A stretch of 64,000 bases of DNA, taken from contig JARVKI010000044.1 of the NCBI GenBank assembly GCA_036674765.1, positions 248,001-312,000 on the forward strand, read 5' to 3'. Under the pieces are notes generated by a model, which saw only the letters and a program-made list of their open reading frames with translations, searched no databases and was not told the DNA's origin. The position numbers were made by a program, and so were the translations under genes. Shown one piece after another: positions 11,086 to 21,682 of this stretch. The stretch comes from Seiridium cupressi (lineage: Eukaryota; Ascomycota; Sordariomycetes; Amphisphaeriales; Sporocadaceae). Within the stretch, counting starts at the first letter, position 1, and each line of letters opens with the position of its first letter.

Positions 11086-11910
11086 GGCTAGGTTGAGTGC
11101 CCGTTTGTTCTTGTTTCAAGATACGATACACAATAGAAGTTGAGGCGCCCCTGGCACTGAGTCTTGTGAACTGTATTTGGGTGTTGGATTGGGGGATAGT
11201 GTGTCTGCTAGGCAGCTATAGATGGATGGCAGTCCAACCTCTCCTTGCGATTGACGTCGCCCGCACTCATGCCCAGTTCAACTGCAATGGCCCCACAAGA
11301 GCGGAATCGCGCCGAGTTAGTGTAGACTAATTGAGAGAGCTCACGCCACAGCTTCCAACAGCCACATTTCATATGCATTAATCCCTGTCACTCTAGTCCA
11401 AAAATAATGAGCTCGATTGCACCAAAGCCACAGTGCAGCTCGTTTACTTTTGGACAGCGTGATTGTGATCTCAAAGTCATAGTTATTGACTGGAATAAAA
11501 CCGACGAGTTGTGTTGATAGAACGGGACTATATACCTAGGTAGTATAGGTACCAACGTATCATCCAGCGTTGATGCCTATTGTACAGGTTCACGTGCTTT
11601 GTGTAACCAACAGCGGGGCAGGAGTGGGCGGACTGTATTGCACACCAGATTGCATAGGCCAGATTGCAAGATGATCCGAGCGAGGTGAATGCAACAATCC
11701 AGCAACTCTGCATTTTTCCACGCTGGCCTGATTTCCCAATCCAGCAAGAAGACAATTCCACTTCGTGAGCTGTTGTGAAGTTTGGTTCGTACCCATTTAT
11801 CCTCTGCTGCCTCTCTCGAGTTCCTTCTTGCCTGTGAATGGCCTAAATCTTCCGCCCTCCGTATTCATACCAAACTTGACTTGCTCTACATACTCCACCG
11901 AGTCGCGATC
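11086..11910. other. Divergent promoter region, VTA1 / ER oxidoreductase
   Basis: About 0.8 kb. I see no gene. A CACGCTG heptamer at 11719-11725 (CAGCGTG on the minus strand) matches the yeast unfolded-protein-response element core and is listed separately. Confidence 0.4.
11719..11725 (-). promoter_or_regulatory. Candidate UPR element core (CAGCGTG)
   Basis: The heptamer CAGCGTG on the minus strand lies about 186 bp upstream of the ATG of an ER disulfide isomerase, a class of gene induced by Hac1/HacA. It matches the yeast UPRE core but only partly the Aspergillus HacA consensus. A single 7-mer of this sort can easily occur by chance. Confidence 0.25.
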
Positions 11911-13457
11911 ATGTATACTTCGAGCCCCACCATTGCGACTGTCGCATTGGGTCTTCTGTCGGCTCTGCCCGGTGTCCAAGCTGGTCTTTACCTGAAGAGC
12001 TCGCCTGTGGTTCAAGTCGATGCTAAGAACTACGACAGACTAGTTGCGAAGTCAAATTATACGACTGTACGGCCCGACCTCTGCTCACGTTCCACTTACA
12101 CAGGCGACTACTGATATCCCACGTCTAGGCAGTCGAATTCTACGCTCCCTGGTGCGGTCACTGCCAGAGCCTCAAGCCTGCCTACGAAAAGGCTGCCAAG
12201 AACCTCGATGGCCTTGCCCGTGTTGCTGCCGTAAACTGTGACGAGGACGAGAATAAGCCCCTCTGTGGCCAATTCGGCGTCCAGGGATTCCCGACCATCA
12301 AGATCGTGCGTCCGGGCAAGAAGTTCGGCAAGCCTGTCGTCGAGGACTACAACGGCCCGCGATCGGCAAAGGAAATTGTCAGCGCCGTGGTAGACAAGAT
12401 CAACAACCATGTCAAGAAGGTCACGGATAAGGACATTGATGGTTTTCTGAGCAAGGACAATGACACGGCCAAGGCAATCCTGTTTACCGAGAAGGGCACG
12501 ACAAGCGCGCTGCTCAAGAGCATTGCAATCGACTTCCTGGATGTGATTCAAGTTGCCCAGGTCCGTAACAAGGAGACCAAGGCAACTGAGATCTTCGGCA
12601 TCGAGAACTACCCTTCATTGGTCCTGCTTCCTGGCGGCGATAAACCAGCTGTGCTCTACGATGGCGAGTTGAAGAAAGAGGGCATGGTCAAGTTCTTGTC
12701 CCAGGTTAGCGAGCCTCACCCAGTCACTGGACCTGAGAAGACCAAGGCCAAGAAGGAGAAGAAAGAAAAGTCAACAAAGAAGGCCGATCCCAAGAACGAA
12801 GAGCCGGCGGCATCATCTGAGGAGACCCCCGAAGCCACCCCTTCGGGCAAGACGACCACCGCTTCCAAAGCTGCCCCAAGAGGCACAGTTGAGCTCGCAG
12901 GAGTCATTGACAACGCGATCGAACTCACAAAGAAGTGCCTAAATCCCAAGGCTGGCATCTGTGTTTTGGCTTTCGTGCCCAAGGACCACGACGAGGATGC
13001 TGAGAAGGCCCTCCTGGGTCTCCGCCAAGCCAATGTCAAGGAAGAGCACGGTCCTCGTCCAATCTTCCCAGCCTATGAAGTTCACACTGACGATGCCAAT
13101 GTTGCGTCCATGCTCGAGAGCTTCCATCTCGAGAAGAAAACTGAGATTATCGCATTGAATGGCAAGCGTGGCTGGTGGAGACTGTACGAGGGAGATTACT
13201 CTTACCAAAGTCTTGTGGACTGGTTCGATGTCATTCGTCTGAATGAGGGTGGCAAGAGGACACTTCCAGACATCAAGATCTTTGTTGCAGAAGACGATGC
13301 CCACCCTGCTGCCGAGACTGTTGAGGTCAAGGTCGAGGAAGAGGTCAAGGTTGAGGCTGGTGAAGCTGAGCCTGAGTCTACATCTACTTCCTGGCAGGGA
13401 GCCGAGCCCACCCCAGAGGCTACTGAGTCTCCTGAGCATGAGCGTGACGAGCTCTAA
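11911..13457 (+). CDS. ER protein disulfide isomerase (P5/Mpd1-related), 494 aa
   Basis: Predicted ER-lumen thiol oxidoreductase that forms or rearranges disulfides in secretory proteins. Exons are 11911-12066 and 12129-13457 (donor GTACGG, acceptor CTAG). The N-terminus is a signal peptide ending around PGVQA (residue 24). One classical thioredoxin domain follows, with AVEFYAPWCGHCQSLKP (active-site Cys61-Gly-His-Cys64) and the cis-Pro region GVQGFPTIKI. A second, inactive thioredoxin-like segment (IFGIENYPSLVLLPGGD) precedes a Lys/Glu-rich linker (about residues 255-310). A further conserved domain has no CxxC. The C-terminus is acidic and ends HERDEL, an HDEL/KDEL-type retrieval signal. 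One active CGHC plus a long tail resembles Mpd1 and Aspergillus PDI-related proteins rather than the two-active-site Pdi1. High confidence in the function class, moderate in the exact orthologue. Confidence 0.93.
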
Positions 13458-13725
13458 GTGGGACAATGCGGAAATATAATAGTTTGTATCACGCCTCGCA
13501 AAGTGAGTGGCCAAGATAGGTCGACCCAAACCACGTAGTAAAGGACAAAAAAAATGAGAATTTCTATCATTGCAGGATTGACCCACGCCGAACGCCTACC
13601 CCTTTCTCTAGTACCACTATAACGCCGTGCAAATGCTTTCCAAGTAATGGGTATTATTGCCCTCCTGCGCGTGACACATGCGACTTGAAGGTGACCGTTC
13701 TCCTTCCATGAGATTAGTCCAACGC

Positions 13726-14541
13726 CTAGTCAAGATCCATTTCTACAATGTCCCCCTTTTGCACTGCGCCCTCCCTTACCATCTTCGCACCCTTCTCTCT
13801 CACGACACCGTCTAGAAAGTTCCTCACCCACTTGCAGCCATCTGCCGCCACCGCCATCATGCCTTCCAGTCTTCCAATCTGCACCCTGCTCTCGCAGACT
13901 AGCACTGCCACCTTATCACTTGCACCAAGAGTGGCCATGGTCAGGAATGGCAACTCCTGCTCCTCCTGCTGGTTCAAATCTAACAGCGGATCCGCACCCT
14001 CGTCATTCGCCGCATACGAGCTCGTAGAGCCAGCTGTACAAGCCGCCAGGTAGTCTGTCATGGGGATACCGGCATCGATGAGAGCGAGCGTCGAGGCATT
14101 GATGAGTGCCGCCAGCAGACTGCCATCCTGCGACAGCACGTGCAGCGAGATCGAGATGGTCGACCGCGGATACAGGTGCGTGTGCAAGGTTCCCGCCAGC
14201 GCCTTCGCAATCGTCGCCTGCATCTCCTGTAGTCGCTTGTCGGTACGGCTTCTCTTCTGGCGGTCCACGGTGCTGAATCCTCCGATCACGATGTTGACGG
14301 CTACGTCGGCGCCGTTGGCGCTTGGGGCGATGGAGGCCGAAGTAGTTTGGGCAGTCCGTCGGGCGGACTCGGACGGACCGCTGATGATGCACATGATCTT
14401 CGTGTTGCCCATCTCTAGGTACGACGACCCATCGGCGGCGGCTTGGGTGCGGATCGAGGCGTGTTGCCGTCGCAGATCGTTCCAGCGGCGCCCGTCCACG
14501 CGCAGGAGCGCTAGGTTGTAGGTTGACGTGTCGAGAGGCAT
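13726..14541 (-). CDS. SKI6: Exosome complex component RRP41/SKI6, 271 aa
   Basis: An RNase PH-fold subunit of the RNA exosome barrel, which works in 3'-end processing and decay of RNA in nucleus and cytoplasm; eukaryotic copies are catalytically inert and structural. The start MPLDTSTYNLALLRVDGRRW is typical of Rrp41, whose conserved block is RVDGRRWNDLRR. RNase PH motifs follow: SSYLEMGNTKIMCIISGP, RSRTDKRLQEMQATIAKAL and LHVLSQDGSLLAALINAST. The C-terminal RNase PH domain has a long Asp/Glu/Gln insertion (DEGADPLLDLNQQEEQELP). A longer in-frame reading from 14676 exists but adds no conserved sequence. Yeast Ski6 is about 246 aa, so the size fits. It converges on the PDI gene. Confidence 0.94.
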   Translation of the reverse strand: MPLDTSTYNLALLRVDGRRWNDLRRQHASIRTQAAADGSSYLEMGNTKIMCIISGPSESARRTAQTTSASIAPSANGADVAVNIVIGGFSTVDRQKRSRTDKRLQEMQATIAKALAGTLHTHLYPRSTISISLHVLSQDGSLLAALINASTLALIDAGIPMTDYLAACTAGSTSSYAANDEGADPLLDLNQQEEQELPFLTMATLGASDKVAVLVCESRVQIGRLEGMMAVAADGCKWVRNFLDGVVREKGAKMVREGAVQKGDIVEMDLD

Positions 14542-15099
14542 CTTGATAGCACAATGTCTGTGGCGGACCGAATCAATTGAACGAGTGATCAGCAGTCCAG
14601 CTGAGAATGTGGTGAACAAGGCGCTGGTGGATAATATCGGCGTTGCAGGCTGCTTGGGAATTTTTTGGCGGGGCACTTTAGTGACGGATAGAGCTCAGCG
14701 AGGGGTCTGAGCTGATAGACGAATAGTCTGGGGTATAAGTTACTCGATAAGAGCATGTCAATCCCACTCGTAGTCATATTCGCTGCTGCCAGCTAGCCCG
14801 CTTTACCATATCCTATGAACCTGTGTTGGTCAGGATTAATAGTGAGGTTGGTGAAGATTCCTTGAGAGTGGAATCGAGATGATAATGGCACGCTTGTCAG
14901 TCGCTTCGTTGGCTCATGTGCTCGGGATACCAATTACTGCCTAGTTGCTCCCATCTGCCACGCCCCTCATTCTTTCAGCGCTAATATCCACGATCCCGAC
15001 ACTCCGCGAAACATTGCGTTTGAGCTACCTTCCCACCTTACCACTTCAACCGCCTCATGTACATAGTCGAAGGGATACAGATTTGTGGAAACTGGAGCT
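14542..15099. other. Divergent intergenic region, SKI6 / decayed regulator
   Basis: About 560 bp upstream of both flanking genes; no gene or notable repeat seen. It marks the left border between the conserved gene block and the accessory block. Confidence 0.4.
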
Positions 15100-16829
15100 A
15101 TGAATTCCCAACTCAGTGAAGATGCAGCCATCTCAGATTCGCCGCCAGCAAAACGGACAAGGCGTATAGGACCAACCTCACGAGGTGCCACCTCATACGC
15201 CCGTAAACATGCGGTCAATGCCTGCCAGGTCTGTCGGAGCAGGAGAACCAAGTGCGACAATAAGAAGCCAAAGTACTCTTTTGCGAGCGCACCGGGACAG
15301 AATGTGTGATGGTACCGGATAGCATGTCAAGCTTTCATCCGGCAAGCCTGAAGATTCTGGAACGATTGGATGAACTGCAAAGCCAGTTGCAGCAGTCAAT
15401 CGAGTCCAGTATTCGGCCGATATATCCTACCTCCCATACTATTGTAAATGCAGCTACAACTCACCAACGTCACATATTTCCCGGCAACCTCGACGCCATT
15501 TTGGAGTGGCCCGTGACCAAGCAGTACAGAGTTGGCGTACCAAGTCAGGTGTCATTGATGTCTAGTACCCCGTCAATTTCCATGGACTTGCTGCCAACTG
15601 GAACAATGCTCAGCGCTGACCTGGACCCTGCCACTTGTGACCGCGTGCTCGATAACTTTTTCCACTACGTTCACATCAAGAATCCTATCCTGGATGAGAG
15701 CCAGACTCGCCGCATGGTGAAGAGAGTGTTCTCAGAAGGGATCAGGTGGAATCAAGAATCATGTTTAGCACTCATTATATGTGCCAACGGGGCAATCGCT
15801 CACTCGTTTTTAGGATAACCTCACGTGAGGCCAGATGCCACGCATCCGTACGCTCCCATATTGCTCCAAGCCGCACAAAAGCGTTTAGGCATTGTGATGG
15901 CAAGTCATGGAATACTCGAAGCACAGTGTCTGTTCTACTTCGGCGTATACAAAATGTGCACGCTGCACCCACACGATGCGTGGAGGATGTTCCTTCAAGC
16001 ACTAGCTGCTTGTCAGCACTTTCACTTTCCAACAGGAACCTCCGACCCAGCAACCCCAACAGACATAGCCCATGCGGAAGAGTGTATATATTGGTCTTGC
16101 TGGAAGTCGGAAAGAGAGCTTCGTTGGGTTCCCAAACTTCCAGATTTCGGAGATCTGGCAAACGATCATCCTAAACTATTCCCAAGCCTTCCGAAAGGCC
16201 TATGTGATGGAGAGCAGTTGACAACATGGTACTTCTATTTATCTGAAATATCTCTTTGGCGTCTCTCTACGGTGACCAGAAACGACGTTGAGAGCTATGA
16301 GCCTCTACCCGGGACAGATTTCCTTGAAGGTCTAGCAGATATAAGCAAAGATCTCGAGCTCAAAGCTAATGCCTGGTCTGAATCACTGGCCCCGGCAGTC
16401 AGATTGGACACAGTAAGCGACGAAGACGAAAGCGAGGTGCTGAGGTTCATTCTACGAGGTCATGTCAATAGTTATTACGAGATGATTTGGTGGCCGTTTG
16501 TGGAAGCTGTAATTAACCATGGTAACACATCCCCGAAGGTAGCCTCGTGTGCCGCTAAGGGGTTGGAAATCCACCTTGAATGCTTGACTACTAATCAGTC
16601 AGGGTTCAGATACAGGCACCATGGAACGTGGCTACTTCAACAATCATGTATCCGGAGTGCGCTTGTGTTATTAGCCGCCTCGAAAAGCGAGTCGTCTCCT
16701 CATATGCTACCGATTGGGTGGCAGGCAGCTGTACAAGGGACCATTGAGATGCTCCTTTATTGGCGCACCGGCTATGCAGGCATGAGTGACGGTGTCATAG
16801 CACTGCTGAGGAATCTCTCCGGCCTGTGA
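15100..16829 (+). pseudogene. Broken Zn(II)2Cys6 transcription factor
   Basis: The sequence still reads as a fungal regulator in three pieces. Piece one (15100 on) has a basic N-terminus and the first half of the zinc cluster (NACQVCRSRRTKCDNKKPK). Where the fourth Cys is expected, the codon at 15274-15276 is TAC (Tyr). About 3-6 bases later one base is missing: the frame must change at 15277-15282 to continue with FCERTGTECVMVPD. Piece two runs from there through a dimerisation-like helix and into the regulatory domain, and is cut by an in-frame TAA at 15816-15818. The same frame resumes straight after (RPDATHPYAP) and stays open to 16829 through fungal_trans-like sequence. No intron of reasonable size removes any lesion. 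Both substitutions are compatible with C-to-T changes at CpA. Without the lesions the product would be about 576 residues. Confidence 0.85.
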
Positions 16830-17163
16830 CCAACAACAAAACCTCGATAAATATCCGAATTCAACAAACACTAGACCATGCCGCATCTGAGAGTCTGCTA
16901 GCTCTTCATTGGTTATGACTATAGCACATCACTACCTGGAGTGTGGGGCCCCCACAATCGTCCTGGTGCACGTCGCGGAGTGTCGGGCTCACTCCATTTG
17001 GGAGGATGGGAGGTCGAGAGAGACTGATAGCTATAAGACCCAATTGCACTTCCAGCCGATCTGTTTCAAAACCACTTGTTAACCTATACAATAATCTGTC
17101 TTACCAAACTACTTCTTCGCGCAACATCGACAATTGCTTCATTGATTGCAAATTGTCATCAAT
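16830..17163. other. Short gap between two decayed genes
   Basis: About 330 bp, no gene or repeat recognised. Confidence 0.4.
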
Positions 17164-18564
17164 ATGGTTGCGGGGGACTCAACCGCCTCCGCCAGGGCAT
17201 GCTCACTACTACGCGTTCAGGGCACAGACATGATAGACCGTGATGACGAAACGGTCATCTTGGAAGGTGCGGGATTAGGTGGACATATGAACATGGAGAA
17301 CTTCATTACTGGATATCCAGGACATGAGCACGAGCACCGAAAGGCAATGCTCAACGTGCTGGGACCTGAGAAGTACAAGTTCTTTTTTGACCGGTTTCTC
17401 GACTATTTCTTCACAGGCGCAGACGCCGAGTTCTTTGCATCGCTTGGGCTAAATTGCATCCGCGTACCTTTCAACTACAGGCATTTTGAGGACGACATGG
17501 ACCCACGCGTATACAAGGAAGACGGCTTTACGACTCTCGATAGAACTATTCAGCGGTGCACAAAGTACAATCTCTATGTCATCTTAGATTTACACTCTGC
17601 TCCGGTTGGCCAAAATCAAGATTGGCATTCTGATTCAGGCATCAACAAGGCGTTCTTCTGGAAGTTCAAAGATTTCCAGGACCGCGCTATTGACCTCTGG
17701 TTTGAGCTTGCCAAGAGATACAGGGGAAACCCATTCATCGCTGGGTACAACCCGCTTAACGAGCCTGCTGATCCCGAACATACAAGACTAGTGGATTGGT
17801 ATACTCGAGTTGAGAAGGCTATACGAGCGGTTGATCCGGATCATATTCTGCTTCTTGAGGGAAACACGTACGCAATGGACTTTACTAGATTCCCATCTGA
17901 GCCCTTCCGAACTGCGTGTATGCCTGCCATGACTACGCGATCATGGGGTTCCCAGTTCCGGAGCAATATGAGGGAACAACAGAGCAAAACGCCAAATTGC
18001 GCAGCCAGTTCGACCGCAAAGCCGCGTACATGAAGGAGCCTAATGTACCTATCTGGAATGGGGAATGGGGCCCAGTCTATAAAGACCCCCTCAAAACCGG
18101 CAAAGAAGCTGCAGGGACGATCAACGCAAACCGCTTCGCTTTGCTGAAGGGGCAGCTGAATATTTACCGCGACTCGGCAGCCAGCTGGTCGATATGGCCT
18201 CACAAGGACATCGGGTACCAGGGAAATGGTATGTTTAGACCCCGAGTCTTCTTACATGAAGCTCATCGAGCCTTTCCTGCAGAAGAAGGCGAAGTACGCG
18301 CTGGATTTCTGGGGCTGGCAGGACAGTGGCATAAAGCATATCTACGACCCATTCATTGCGGCACTGGAAGAAATGGTTTCAGAGACTTACCGGAAGAGGC
18401 ATTATCCCAACATCTGGCCATTTGCACAGCACATTACTCGCGCGGTACGAAATTGTGTATTGAGCGAGTTTCTAAGTGATGAGGTTGCCGAGCTTTTCGC
18501 GAACAAGATTGAAGAGGAGCTGGAGGCGATCGCAAGTAGCTCAAATCGGAGAACTGCATCATGA
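17164..18564 (+). pseudogene. GH5-family glucanase with two opposite frameshifts
   Basis: The product resembles cytosolic/secreted-type GH5 exo-beta-1,3-glucanases of about 465 aa; no signal peptide is visible. Family blocks are clear: VILEGAGLGGHMNMENFITG, LNCIRVPFNYRHF, YVILDLHSAP and the acid/base Glu in GYNPLNEPAD. At about 17907 one C is missing (TTCC-GAAC), shifting the frame so that YACHDYAIMGFPVPEQYEG, the nucleophile block VPIWNGEWGPVY and SWSIWPHKDIGYQG are read one frame over. At 18224-18226 an extra A restores the original frame for PESSYMKLIEPFLQKK and the C-terminus. So about 105 residues carrying the nucleophile are out of frame. No intron fits. It could be two assembly indels in short homopolymers, but the preceding gene is also broken. 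Start at 17164 is preferred; 17146 is also in frame. Confidence 0.85.
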
Positions 18565-19264
18565 GGGAGACGCATTGAACGATAACTTGAAGGAAGATGC
18601 GGTACTTTCCATCGCAAAATAACACGATGGGGAAGTGATGGTCAAGAGTTGTAGATGGCAATGCAGAATGCAGTCCCACTAGCGCCATCAAGGTCATTTG
18701 GTGCGCCTCACTTGGTGATAGTAATAGCGCGGACGAATGGCAACCTTACGTTATACTGACATGCCCATCCGCCCATGTCACCCCATCCAGACCTGTGGTG
18801 CTACCCTGTAAACAGATGCGGCTACCCCATGTCGCAGAGCACCGCACCGCACCAGACCCTTGTCTCCATAAATGACGGCATTGACGTGACAGGATCCACG
18901 CCTCTGCACGTCAGGACCATGTCTTTGAAATGGGACACATTGCCCAGCCCCTAGTGTGGTAGGCACTCGCTATCAGAGAGTGTCCCATTTTCAAAGACAT
19001 GGTCCTGTCGTCCGCCCCGCGATAGACCGAGTGGACCATACTGGAGCCACGGCTTTGATGGAACAAGACCGTTACAAATCATGGAGAAACTTGAAGCCAC
19101 TGGGCTGTGGGAAAATTGGGAATGCTCGTGACTGAAGATAAAAGGGGTCTTCATACCTAACGCTACTTCTTGACTACTATTTGCTCACTGTATACTAGTC
19201 TTGTTCGTTCTTATACCCATCCCAAATATATCCAAATTTAAGCTCTGCATCCAAAACCGGAAAG
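18565..19264. other. Promoter region of the MDR oxidoreductase with an inverted repeat
   Basis: About 700 bp. It holds a 27/28-bp inverted repeat (listed separately) centred some 300 bp upstream of the next ATG. No gene seen. Confidence 0.45.
18912..19007. repeat. Inverted repeat, 27/28-bp arms, 41-bp spacer
   Basis: The left arm 18912-18938 (begins CAGGACCATGTCTTTGAAA) is the reverse complement of the right arm 18980-19007 except for one extra A in the right arm. The spacer is about 41 bp and unrelated. It could fold as a long hairpin or be the remains of a small inverted-repeat element; I see no obvious target-site duplication. Confidence 0.85.
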
Positions 19265-20563
19265 ATGGCTGCCCCCTCAACGATCAAGCAATGGGTGATT
19301 AAGGGCACGGAGAACGACTTTGATGGCCTCAAGTACGAAGATGCCTCCGTTCCTAAGGTCGGCGACAATGAGGTCCTCGTCAAGTTGCATGCCGCTTCGT
19401 TGAACTACCGAGATCTCATCATCCCCAAGGTGAGCTTCAGTCGCAGCGCACAATGCCACAATCTCATAAGATGAATTTCATACTAATACAATAAATGCGA
19501 TAGGGCATGTATCCCTTTCCCACAAAATTTCCCGTGGTGGGTGGTTCTGACGGAGCCGGTGAGATTGTTGAGGTCGGTCCCAAGGTTCATCAGTGGAAGA
19601 AGGGCGACAAGGTCGTTACTTTGTTCAACCAAGGCCACCAGTTCGGCCCTGTCACCACAGCAGCAGCGGGTACCGGACTCGGAGGAGTCTTGGACGGCAC
19701 TCTGCGACAGTATGGAGTCTTTAACGAGAATGGACTTGTTCGCGCACCGAAGAACCTGAGCCACATCGAAGCCAGCACACTGACCTGCGCTGCCTTGACA
19801 AGTTGGGTAAGCAGTCCTCATCTACGGCTGGAGCGATTCCTCAAGGTATTCCTGCTGATGATTGTATGTTTTCCTAGAATGCTCTCTATGGCTTGAAGCC
19901 CCTGAAGCCTGGTGACACTGTTCTCGTACAGGGAACTGGTGGTGTCAGTATCTTCGCATTACAGGTGAGTACACATCAATTTGCTTCAAGGGGGGGTTTC
20001 CACTCACGCGAAATCCAGTTCGCCACGGCTGCAGGCGCAAATGTCATCGCCACCACCTCGTCCAAGGACAAGGTCGAGACGTTGAAGAAGCTTGGTGCAC
20101 ACCATGTTATCAACTACAAGGAGGACCAGAACTGGGGTAAGACTGCCAAGAGCTTGACACACAACGAGCAGGGTGTCGACCACATTATCGAGGTTGGAGG
20201 TGCTGGCACTCTAGAGCAGAGTCTGGCGGCCATCAGATTCGAGGGCGTCATCAGCATCATCGGTTTCCTGGGAGGCGCGAAACCCAAGTCGACCATCCTG
20301 GAGTGCTTGAACAACATCTGCACCACTCGTGGTGTATACGTTGGCTCAAAGGCACTGATGGAGGACATGGTGGCGGCCATTGAGGCAAATGACATTCACC
20401 CTGTTGTTGATAAGAACGTTTTCACGCTGGATAAGACTCGGGATGCCTACGAGTACATGGTAAGTGTATGCAATCTGTTATACGAGATCCACCGCACTAA
20501 CACACATATACTTCGCAGTGGAAGCAGTCTCACTTCGGCAAGGTTGCCATCAAGATTGAGTAA
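19265..20563 (+). CDS. Zinc-type/quinone-oxidoreductase-like MDR dehydrogenase, 346 aa
   Basis: Predicted cytosolic NAD(P)H-dependent oxidoreductase of the medium-chain dehydrogenase family. Five exons (19265-19429, 19504-19806, 19878-19964, 20019-20459, 20519-20563) join in frame with canonical ends. The GroES-like half shows VGDNEVLVKLHAASLNYRDL and PVVGGSDGAGEIVEVGPKV. The Rossmann half shows LVQGTGGVSIFALQFATAAG, with GTGGVS as the nucleotide-binding loop. Catalytic-zinc Cys/His residues of classical alcohol dehydrogenases are absent at the first position (LNYRDL), which favours the quinone-oxidoreductase/YhdH-like side of the family. The substrate cannot be deduced. The short last exon (KQSHFGKVAIKIE) carries the conserved HFGK(V/I)VI strand. 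Length is normal and no lesion is seen, unlike the two genes before it. Confidence 0.92.
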
Positions 20564-21128
20564 TTAAGTAAACGAGTCCTGGTATAAGCCTACATTGTCA
20601 GGTAGAGCCTAGTTAGGATCTAAAACTAAAGAAAAGTAAAAGTACCAACACCAATGAACTGTGACACCCTGGTGACAGTGAGACGAATGTTTGAATGACC
20701 ACATTTGCATCTCATGGTGATTTGCCGCTTCACGTTTGCATATATACGGCACCGACGGCGAGCTGATTGGTGTGTCAGCTGTACCCCAAATACTAGATCA
20801 ATCATTTAGGCCACAGGAATTATGGTGTTCTGTGATACCTGAAATAGACTTGTTGACTTTTGTACAACGGTGATTACTGAGGTATATAACCTTACTTTCC
20901 GCAGATACAGCATGACCGCCGACTGGGGCGCCCAATCAGCGCTAACCGGCTACAATGATCCCCCTAAATGACAAGGCTAAACTAGACTTACCCAATGCAC
21001 CAGTACTAAATACCACAGAAACGATTCACTGGGCATAGAATTTACTTTTAGGCGCTCACGAAAATATAGTTCCACCATCACCTCGATGAATTGACTTTGC
21101 TGTGCGAGGGAAATCGCTGCCACTGCAT

Positions 21129-21320
21129 GACTTGCATCATCATTGGTAACTGTTATTGCAAATGTTTTGACTGTACAGGACCTAGATAGGATCCAGGAGG
21201 TAGCCGACAAGAACGATGGCGGCGGATTGCGAACGCTGAACGGAGTTGCATCGGAAATGGTCGACGTTCCAGACGAGGCCTTTATCTTGAAGCTCGGCCG
21301 GCGACGCTATGAGCATTGAA
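21129..21320 (+). other. Orphan coding-like fragment (possible terminal exon relic)
   Basis: An open frame without an ATG start runs to a TGA at about 21318-21320. It has a good acceptor (CTGTACAG at about 21180) and a protein-like C-terminal reading with DLDRIQEVADKND, LNGVASEMVDVPDE and AFILKLGRRRYEH before the stop. Nothing upstream provides a convincing first exon. I do not recognise the family. It may be the last exon of a decayed gene or chance. Confidence 0.25.
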
Positions 21321-21430
21321 AAGGTTGAAATTGAAAAATATAATCAAAAGATAAGTTCCAGCACTCGTATTGGCCCAAATACTTGATCCGCTACCGCCGG
21401 AGCTGACGTTGACAAAGGACGTTTTCAAGA

Positions 21431-21442
21431 CGGCCGCTTCCG
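21431..21442. promoter_or_regulatory. CGG-N6-CCG motif upstream of xanA (candidate UaY site)
   Basis: The sequence CGGCCGCTTCCG lies about 240 bp before the xanA ATG. In Aspergillus nidulans the Zn2Cys6 activator UaY binds TCGG-N6-CCGA upstream of purine-utilisation genes, xanA included in its regulon. The core and spacing match here; the outer T and A do not (A and G instead). Confidence 0.4.
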
Positions 21443-21682
21443 GGGCTGGATCGCCACAGCCCGCACGCGCATGACCGGCGGGGCGTCAATCCAATCGTGA
21501 CTACCTACATGTATGTATATAGAGCAAACTGCATTTCCCATTGTTTGTCTCACAGTCACATCCACCATTTCAAGACAGGACATAGCAACTACTCTGGAAG
21601 ATTATCCACTCGAAATCCCAGTCGCTCAATATCTCAGCAATTTTATCAACTACATGTACACAACCATTTTACTACATTAAAC

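Larger units (their letters stand above)
20564..21682. other. 1.1 kb region upstream of xanA
   Basis: Contains the 3' flank of the MDR gene, an isolated coding-like fragment near 21129-21320 and a CGG-N6-CCG motif at 21431-21442 (both listed separately). No complete gene seen. Confidence 0.45.

Noticed and set aside
14541..14676. 45-codon N-terminal extension of RRP41
   Set aside because: Conserved RRP41 sequence begins at the ATG at 14541; the extension is not protein-like and would be upstream leader.
15274..15303. Possible intron explaining the frame break in the regulator zinc cluster
   Set aside because: The only GT..AG pair available would give an intron of about 28 nt, too short, and would delete zinc ligands.
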